A stretch of 64,000 nt of DNA from the NCBI GenBank assembly GCA_947579605.1, contig OX388311.1, positions 32,676,951-32,740,950 of the forward strand. Direction: 5' to 3'. Source of the DNA: Athripsodes cinereus (Eukaryota; Arthropoda; Insecta; Trichoptera; Leptoceridae). The notes beneath the pieces are model-generated. The model searched no databases, was not told the DNA's origin, and worked only from the letters and a program-made list of their open reading frames with translations. Shown here one piece after another: positions 57,708 through 64,000 of this stretch (within the stretch, counting starts at the first letter, position 1; each line of letters opens with the position of its first letter). Both the position numbers and the translations under genes were made by a program.

Positions 57708-58207
57708 TAGTCTTGAGAAAAAAAAGCAAAAGTTAAAATTTTCTAAAAAAAGTCAAAGTAAATTTAAAAACAATAATAATACAATATTTAAAAATAATAC
57801 AAAAATATTAAAGTAAAAAATCCCAAAATACTAGAGATCAGTTTTTCAGTCTCATTAGTCTTGAGAAAAAAAGTAAAAGTTAAAATTTTCTAAAAAAAGT
57901 CAGAGTAAATTCGACGGCCGGTGTGGCGTGGAGGCTAACGCACTTGCCTTTGAGTCACTAGGTCCCGGGTTCGATTCCCGGCCAGGGCAAAATGAAGAAT
58001 GACCTTTTTCAGATTGTCCTGGGTCTGGGTGTTACATGTATATGTGTGTAGTGCATTGTATATATGTGTATCGTCGCGTTAGTACCCATAATACAAGATT
58101 CACATCTTAATTTGGGACTAGCTCGGTCTGTGTGAATTGTCTATACATGTTATGTTATGTTATGTTAAATCTAAAAATAAAAAATCCCAAAATACTAGAA
58201 ATCAAAA
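57708..58207. repeat. Tandem duplication (~150 bp unit) split by SINE-C
   Basis: The block starting tagtcttgagaaaaaaaagc and ending atcccaaaatactagagatc (57708-57840) recurs at 57859-57911 plus 58166-58207. The SINE interrupts the second copy, so the duplication is older than the SINE. Confidence 0.75.
57912..58165 (+). repeat. SINE-C: tRNA-derived SINE with ATGTT-repeat tail
   Basis: The head (ggccggtgtggcgtggaggc ... cccgggttcgattcccgg) has A and B boxes and a perfect T-arm stem; the body follows and the 3' end is tatgttatgttatgt. It inserted into the second copy of a local tandem duplication, with TAAAT on both sides (57907-57911 region and 58166-58170). The tRNA-like start is part of the SINE, not a tRNA gene. 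Its boxes look intact, so Pol III transcription is plausible. Confidence 0.82.
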
Positions 58208-58255
58208 TAAAATCACCAATCCAGTATGAGTTACAAAGCCCAATTAAATACACAG

Positions 58256-58333
58256 CCAATATCCAATGTCCCAAGGATGCTATGATCGAGAGAGCCATGC
58301 ATTCAAGAACACCCATCCACCCCCCGCTCAAAT
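58256..58333 (+). CDS. Possible exon F of the membrane/CxxC protein gene
   Basis: This 78 nt block of raised GC lies in AT-rich surroundings between acaca-g (acceptor at 58255) and a good donor T|gtaagt at 58334. Its phase (needs two bases, leaves one) matches the end of exon E exactly. It would add TNIQCPKDAMIERAMHSRTP and then IHPPLK. The acceptor has a poor pyrimidine tract and the intron from exon E would be 22.4 kb, so this could be chance. It is not part of any repeat I recognise. It sits between a SINE (57912-58165) and a minus-strand LINE remnant. Confidence 0.4.
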
Positions 58334-58442
58334 GTAAGTGATCGTATGTTTATATTGCAGAGAGTTTAGGCTATAACATCTTCCTTCACCAAGCATCCAG
58401 AATGTCTTCATTTATTTATAAGAAGAATAGTTATACTAAGTT

Positions 58443-58640
58443 TATTCTACTTACTTACTTTTCGGGTCATTTTCATTACATGCAATCCGCATCAGCGTGC
58501 ATTCCAATATGTGAGAATTACTCTGCACCTCCCCGCAGTCGCAGTTAGTATCCTCCCTATCCAAAAAGCCCCACCTCTGCCGCTTACTTTCGCACCTAGT
58601 CATCCCAACCCTTAGTCTGTTCAGTGTCTTCCACATGGGG
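58443..58640 (-). pseudogene. LINE ORF C-terminus with Cys-rich end
   Basis: WKTLNRLRVGMTRCESKRQR, WGFLDREDTNCDCGEVQSN and HILECTLMR form the LNRLR...CDCG...HxxxxC motif seen at the end of many insect LINE polyproteins. Confidence 0.75.
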
Positions 58641-58907
58641 TGGAATATATAATATTATAACGATAGCTTGGTCTTGATATAATTGTTGACGCGTGTTTGA
58701 CTGACAGTCGTCATAATGTTTTTTATTCACCCTGTCACCTTTATAATATGACGTCTACAGTGCGATTATAAAAAATGACATTGTTGTATGAATACATTGA
58801 CATTGTTTTATTATTTAAATTACCGTGATATAACAGGTAGATAATATCGAGGAGTCGTATGCATGACTTGTGTGATTTAAATGTGATCAAAACTTTCATA
58901 TTTCTGG

Positions 58908-59139
58908 AATTCGCGGATTAGTATTGCTAAATAAATAAAACAAATGTTTTATTCTACTATTTGTTTATTTGGCGAGAGAGGCGTCTTTCATCTTGTTAGG
59001 ACATTTTCAATCGACGAGACGTCTTTCGTCTAACTAGACGAAAAACGTCTCTCTCGTTAAATAAACAAATAGTAGAATAAAAAAAAATGTTTTATTTATT
59101 TCGCTATAGAGTTCTACTACCTAAACACCAACACAGTGA
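58908..59139. mobile_element. Foldback MITE, GAGAGACGTCTTTC family, right end intact
   Basis: The right end is ctaaacaccaacacagtg, the mirror of the CACTGTGTCGGTG left end of 53856. The arms with caaatgttttattctactat face gaataaaa-aaaaatgtttt. The centre has an extra gacgagacgtctttcgtc palindrome. Confidence 0.82.
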
Positions 59140-59329
59140 ATGATTAGTATGTATTGCATTTATTTCTTGAAAGAGTTAAACATATTTAGGTATTTATTGT
59201 CAGCTTTTTTCTCTTCGTTGTTGTATATTTATTTATTTATTTATTTATTTATAATAATACATACGGCTTACGCCTTTAATACATAGTTATAAACAACAAT
59301 TGTACAACACCACCATCGTATCAAATTAA

Positions 59330-59830
59330 AATCAAAACAAAAACAAAATATACTGCATCACTTCAAATTATAAAAATAAAAATTAAACACATTGTGTCAC
59401 ATAAACCACATAATAAAATTACAACATATCAACAGCATCATGTCAAATCATAAAAAAAAACTGTATCATATCTAACCATAAAATAAAGTTACAATACACT
59501 GCATCACATCGAATTTCAAAATAAAAATAAAACACACTGTCATGTCAAATTATAGAATAAAATTACAGCACATTCATCATGTCAAATCATAAAATAAAAA
59601 TAAAACATATTGAATCATATCAAACCATAAAATAAATTTACAGCACACCACATAAAATTATAAAATAAAAAAAATAAAAATCCACCGTATCATATCAAAT
59701 TATAAAATAAAATAAAATTATAACATACCTACTACATCATATCAAATCATAAAATAAAAACAAAACACATTGCATCATATAAAATTACAAATTAAAACCA
59801 AAACATATCGTATCATGTCAAATTACAACA
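59330..59830. repeat. Degenerate AT-rich tandem array
   Basis: Imperfect units of about 35-40 bp, such as catcatatcaaatcataaaa followed by taaaaacaaaacacattg, repeated a dozen or so times. It is preceded by a (TTTA)n run at 59226-59252. Confidence 0.7.
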
Positions 59831-59984
59831 CAAAGACAAGATTAACCAAATGGGAAGGGTATATGCCATTTCAAAACTCATCCACGATTTTCAAACAATA
59901 CGAACCCACTGTTTTCCCATCATCTGGACCATGCCATCAGTCCATTTTTTATGAGATCTTTTAACACTTTTAATATTATGGGAA

Positions 59985-60115
59985 GATTGAGGGCAGTAGA
60001 GGGGTTGGAATAAAGCGGCTTTCCTGGCTTCAAAACAATATTCAAGAATGGACCGGGATGAGAAGTGTAGAGGAGCTGCAAAACTCTTCCGGGTGGAGGG
60101 TTGAAGAGCAATTCA
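59985..60115 (+). repeat. LINE ORF C-terminus fragment
   Basis: KRLSWLQNNIQEWTGMRSVE followed by ELQNSSGWR fits the SWLxNIxxWTG motif of RTE/BovB-like ends, preceded by a stop. Confidence 0.6.
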
Positions 60116-60414
60116 GATATAAAATAATAATAAAATGATTATGCGCTAATCTCTCTGACTGTACTCACCTATAAATCGATAATAATATAAAGCACTAATT
60201 CAGTTTTTATTTTAATGCTATTCCACTCGTGAACTGCTCTTTATAACTCATTCAATTTAATGTGACGATTAATAATTTCTTATTAAATGACTTTTCATTA
60301 TATTGATATCGTTATGAATTATTTTTCACTTGCTAAAGACCTGACATTGCTCTGAAAATAAACATTTAACTGAAAAGACCATGGATTCCTATACAGTTTT
60401 TTATCTTATTGTGA

Positions 60415-60578
60415 ACCCCATGCGTGGGGATCTTGGCTGGTCAGCTCTACAGGCTGTCCACCAAGCTACCTTTCATGTGGAGAAATTCGTTGGAGTAGAA
60501 ATTTAATCGGACAAATAGAAGTCCCCAGACTTTGGAGTTACCCGGGTAGTCGGTGGGTCACCTTCAAAGACCATGTTA
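60415..60578 (+). repeat. Dispersed repeat, copy 2
   Basis: ccaagctacctttcatgtgg, aatagaagtccccagacttt and ccgggtagtcggtgggtcac match 110-245. Confidence 0.6.
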
Positions 60579-60699
60579 TTTCCAGAAAACGGATCTCTCA
60601 CTCTTATTTGCAAGTTTTCTTGTGCCCAGTAAATAAAAGCAGGTATTCTATATTTGTACACCATCTTCATTCAACATAGTATACAATAAATATGGAATA

Positions 60700-60785
60700 T
60701 TTATAATGATATGCAGTGGTAAAATTAATACTATACAGTGATTTCTTCCATCTAACCCGTCATATTAAAATCATATCTAAAATCC
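60700..60785 (-). repeat. LINE tail in reverse, partial
   Basis: aatgatatgcagtggtaaaa and tacagtgatttcttccatct match the family. Confidence 0.55.
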
Positions 60786-61112
60786 CATAAATTACATAGA
60801 AAAAGCAAGATTTTATGATAGGAATTAATTGGTTTGTCCCTCACTTACCAGGAAAAAGCCTCCATAGAGGACATCTATACATATTAAGGTTTTTACCAAC
60901 GAACGAATTTAAATGTTTATACGAGAATTATTGAATAATATGTAGGTATAAAGACATTTTGCATATTAAATCAAAAGAAAGTGGAAGGTTTTATTGAAGT
61001 GTACCTCTTCTCATAGATATTTGTACATGCATTGGTATCATTAACTTGTTTATCTATTAATTTATCCTCTTAAATTGGTAATTTTTTGTTATTTCCTAGT
61101 TTTTATTATAAT

Positions 61113-61458
61113 AAGCTGACCCGGTAAGCGTTGTTTTGCCATATACTCGAACATTATGCCAAATACATTTTGCCATAATACTAATATCGCTATTAAAAAA
61201 TAGGGGTTGATGGTAGGAGGGTAAAAATTTAGGGCTCCATGTATTTTTAATGTCTCGTCACCATAAAAAAAATCCAAATAATAAAATAAACAAAATCGGT
61301 ACCTAACCTACACTTAACTTTTAAGGGTATGAAAAATAAATGTTGACTGATTCTCAGACCTAACCGATAAGCACACAAAATTTCCTCAAAATCAGTCCAG
61401 CCGTTTCGGAGGAGTATGATAACAAACACCGTGGCACGAGAATTTTATATATATTAGA
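61113..61458 (+). repeat. 'gctgacccggc' dispersed element
   Basis: Begins gctgacccggtaagcgttgt, has taggggttgatggtaggagg, and ends ccagccgtttcggaggagta ... cacgagaattttatatatat. A non-coding element widespread in insect genomes; its class is not clear to me. Confidence 0.75.
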
Positions 61459-62126
61459 TTTTATTGTTAGATGCCACAATTATTCCTTGAAGACAATTAT
61501 TTTTTGTGCTTTTGTTAAGCTCTTCAATATTATAATTAACATGAAAATGTGAAGGGAAAAAATTCGGTAAAGATATTTGTTTATTTATTGATTAACAGAT
61601 CGATTTAATAAGACATTTACCTTGCTCAAGATCACTATCAACTTGTTTTCCTCAATAAAAATCCTTCTCTTCTATGTACACGCATATTTCTTAGAATAAA
61701 AATAATTATACTGGTACATATTAATAGGTACGTATACTGAAGTTAATAAAATTAAATGTTTTATCTCTCATACATATAATTCGCTATAATAATATTGATC
61801 TTTGCCCCTAGCTTACTATACTTATAACTATTCATATTTAATGTTTTTTATTAGTTTTTGTATATCACTACATAATGTTTTATTCTATGTCTAATTATAT
61901 GTATACCCATACTAGTAAGTACTAAGATCTTATAGTAACAATATAATTATGTATATACGAGATACTTACTTACTTTATAGATCATACTGACATTTCAAAA
62001 TTCAAAATATATATTTTAAGATTTGAAACTTATTGTCTAAAGAGAAACCTACCTATCATCCGGATGAGTCGTATACTCCTATTTATCCGCATATTCTAAC
62101 CAATGTTGTCCTTACAAGCAGACCAT
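61459..62126. other. AT-rich DNA, unassigned
   Basis: No gene or repeat family seen. Confidence 0.55.
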
Positions 62127-62262
62127 TGGGTTAGTTGGAAGAGATCGCGCCTTTGCGATTAACTCACCCTCAGTATATGGATTGTATCTAATTTGAATGT
62201 ATACCTTCTATGTAAATGTCTGTAATCAATGTACAGTAAAGAATGAATAAATAAATAAACCA
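62127..62262 (+). repeat. LINE 3' UTR tail ('gaagagatcgc' family)
   Basis: ttgggttagttggaagagat, cgcgcctttgcgattaactc, then cagtaaagaatgaataaat. A family familiar from lepidopteran genomes. Confidence 0.65.
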
Positions 62263-62430
62263 TTGGTAAGGCCTGAAGGGCCCGCCAGCCAAAACCGTCA
62301 TTGAGGAAATCTTTTACTCTGTCTTCAATGTTCCTTATAGGCGGTAACAAAATTTATTGAGAAAAAATAAAGAAGGAAAACATAAATGTGAAAAAATAAT
62401 GACAACGATAGTGTATAACAGAAGGTCGAT

Positions 62431-62560
62431 TTATTCACGTTGTCGGTGTTTAAGTTGTAGAATTCCATAATGAAATTAAAAAACAGATGTTTTTTTACTT
62501 TATCGTTTTTATTGAGTCTTTCGTCTTTCAAGGACATTTTCAATCAAGCCTAGTTAAGCG
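62431..62560. repeat. Half copy of the foldback MITE family
   Basis: cacgttgtcggtgtttaagt, tgtagaattccataatg and gagtctttcgtctttcaagg match the left arm of 53856; no right arm follows. Confidence 0.7.
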
Positions 62561-62840
62561 TTCGAAGGGCGCGAATCCGAAAGGCGCCAGTGTCAGCATA
62601 GTGTGGAAACATTAAGCCCTCCTGAAAGGGACATCCCTATCAAGTTTACACTTCACTAAGGGGGAGGGGGGTAGAAATTCAGCACGTATATCAATTTACT
62701 AAATCGTAATAGCTGAGTTTAAATAAGTCTACGCTTCTGATAGTTGTAACAATACATAATTAAATATTTTTGCTAAGCTGCTGCCCCACCCCCTAGAAAA
62801 TACTAAGTAGGTATGTCATGTTTATAAATATTATATAATA

Positions 62841-63163
62841 CTAGCTGACCCAGCAAATGTTGTTTTGCCATATACTAATATCGCTATTAAAAAATAGGGG
62901 TTGATGGTAGAAGGGTGAAAATTTAGGGCTGAAGGTATGTATTTTTTAATGCCTCACCATAAAATATAAAAACAAAAATTTTGTACAAAAAATAAATGAA
63001 AAAAAATTGTGGTGGACCACCCTTAACTTTTAGGGGTATAAAAATAGATGTTGGCCGATTCTCAGACCTACCCGATAAACACACAAAATTTCATCAAAAT
63101 CGGTCCAGCCGTTTCGGAGGAGTATGATACCAAACACCGTGACACGAGAATTTTATATATTAT
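62841..63163 (+). repeat. 'gctgacccggc' dispersed element, second copy
   Basis: ctagctgacccagcaaatgt, the same middle, and tccagccgtttcggaggagt ... cacgagaattttatatatta. Same strand as 61113. Confidence 0.78.
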
Positions 63164-63534
63164 ACAATATCAACGCATTATTTTACTTTGAACGTAAAGA
63201 AGAACTCGCAATAGAATAATTATTAATATGTTTTATATGTACCTTGCTATTAATATTTATATAACTATTATGTATTTACATATTATTATATGCAATAGTT
63301 GTCTGCTAGGTCAGTTGATTGTCTGAACTTGATCGAAGTCTATTCCTAGCTCATTAATTATAATAACATTACTCATTATCACAATAAAAATATACCAGAC
63401 AACTTATTGAAATTATTATTACACGACGCTATAAATGATAAAAAACTTCGGTGACATCAAACATGCGGTACCCATACTAGATATCCTAGAACAGTACCTA
63501 CACATGAAGCTGTCATTGGGGTTTATAGGAGAGA

Positions 63535-63640
63535 ATATCTGAGCCTTCGGCATATTCTAAGCCTATGGTAGTTTCATTTGTTTAATTTACATATAACCGC
63601 ATACAATGGTAAAAATAATATCGATAAACATACCTACTAC
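63535..63640 (+). repeat. SINE-B, 3' part
   Basis: ctaagcctatggtagtttca, tataaccgcatacaatggta and atatcgataaacatacctac match the SINE-B body and end; the head is lost. Confidence 0.68.
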
Positions 63641-63649
63641 TATAGGTAA

Positions 63650-63845
63650 TATACTATACCCTCATGCCGTGTCCCAGATGGGTAAGGGAGAGAGAACGAG
63701 AGAGGAACGCCATATAGATCAATCCTTACATACTTATTTCGCTTCCTCTACATGCACGCCGACTTCTCTTACTCAACACGTGGCCGTCCACGTCGTTCTT
63801 GGACATCCGCGCTTCTTCACACCACCTCTTGATAAGATTGATAAA
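63650..63845 (-). repeat. LINE-E 3' end
   Basis: taccctcatgccgtgtccca, cttcctctacatgcacgccg and cttggacatccgcgcttctt are the reverse of the LINE-E end. The 82-codon ORF on the + strand is a shadow. Confidence 0.68.
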
Positions 63846-63978
63846 CTTACATAGTATAAATGTACATCTACGAATATAATCAATTTTCAATTGTGTAGTC
63901 ACATTAACCTTATAACTATAATAATCCTTATCACTTCATACCGTGCACCGCTCTTATACTCCTACCAACTAAATAATA

Positions 63979-64000
63979 GACGTGGTAACGTTTCGGTCCA
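63979..64000 (-). repeat. Start of another Penelope-like fragment at the window edge
   Basis: tggaccgaaacgttaccacg on the minus strand matches the GAAACGTT end of this group; the rest is outside the window. Confidence 0.35.

Noticed and set aside
57918..57990. tRNA gene
   Set aside because: The T-arm is perfect, but the cloverleaf is incomplete and the sequence continues into a SINE body with an ATGTT tail.
59226..59830. CRISPR-like array
   Set aside because: Units are degenerate AT-rich tandem repeats without constant spacers, in an insect genome.

Overview
The window is nuclear DNA from an insect. It is AT-rich, gene-poor and packed with degraded transposons. Lepidoptera is my best guess, with other insect orders (Hemiptera for example) not excluded: the 'ctagctgaccc' / 'gccgtttcggagga' dispersed repeat, the 'gaagagatcgc' LINE tails and the runs of 'taggtacctacc' are all familiar from such genomes. 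There are no bacterial-type operons, no rRNA, no convincing free-standing tRNA gene and no CRISPR array.

Gene content is low. Five short exons on the + strand (ending 2575; 33765-33935; 34315-34421; 34518-34685; 35740-35823) join in one open reading frame with matching splice phases. A sixth exon (58256-58333) fits the same phase but is less certain. They encode the middle of one protein: a Gly-rich transmembrane helix, a basic stretch, a cluster of four CxxC pairs, and then a Ser/Thr- and Arg-containing region. I do not recognise the family. The N-terminus and C-terminus lie outside the window, so almost the whole window is introns of this gene (one of 31 kb and one probably of 22 kb). A separate 76-83 residue single-pass membrane ORF sits inside the 31 kb intron (21240-21491).

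The rest is mobile DNA. DNA elements: three hAT-type copies with perfect 8-bp target duplications (4582-5880, 5902-6397, 30489-31377) and one with a 7/8 match (3934-4212); a TTAA-flanked piggyBac-like element (19056-19776); a Tc1-like element (6424-8668) that contains a SINE which in turn contains a 5'-truncated LINE; and several hairpin-forming MITEs, notably a family with arms around GAGAGACGTCTTTC. Retroelements: one LINE copy with a long intact RT reading frame (6819-8536), many decayed 3' ends from at least six LINE lineages, three tRNA-derived SINE families, and Penelope-like fragments carrying a hammerhead-like motif. One unclassified dispersed repeat ('Rep-1') has at least 16 copies on both strands.

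Layout: 1-2.4 kb AT-rich intron and repeat ends; 2.4-2.6 kb first visible exon; 2.6-9.8 kb dense transposon cluster; 9.8-20 kb sparse repeats; 20-21.5 kb low-repeat block with the small ORF; 22-33.6 kb LINE and MITE remnants; 33.7-35.8 kb exon cluster; 36-58 kb repeats, foldbacks and a complex satellite; 58.2 kb possible sixth exon; 58.4-64 kb repeats.
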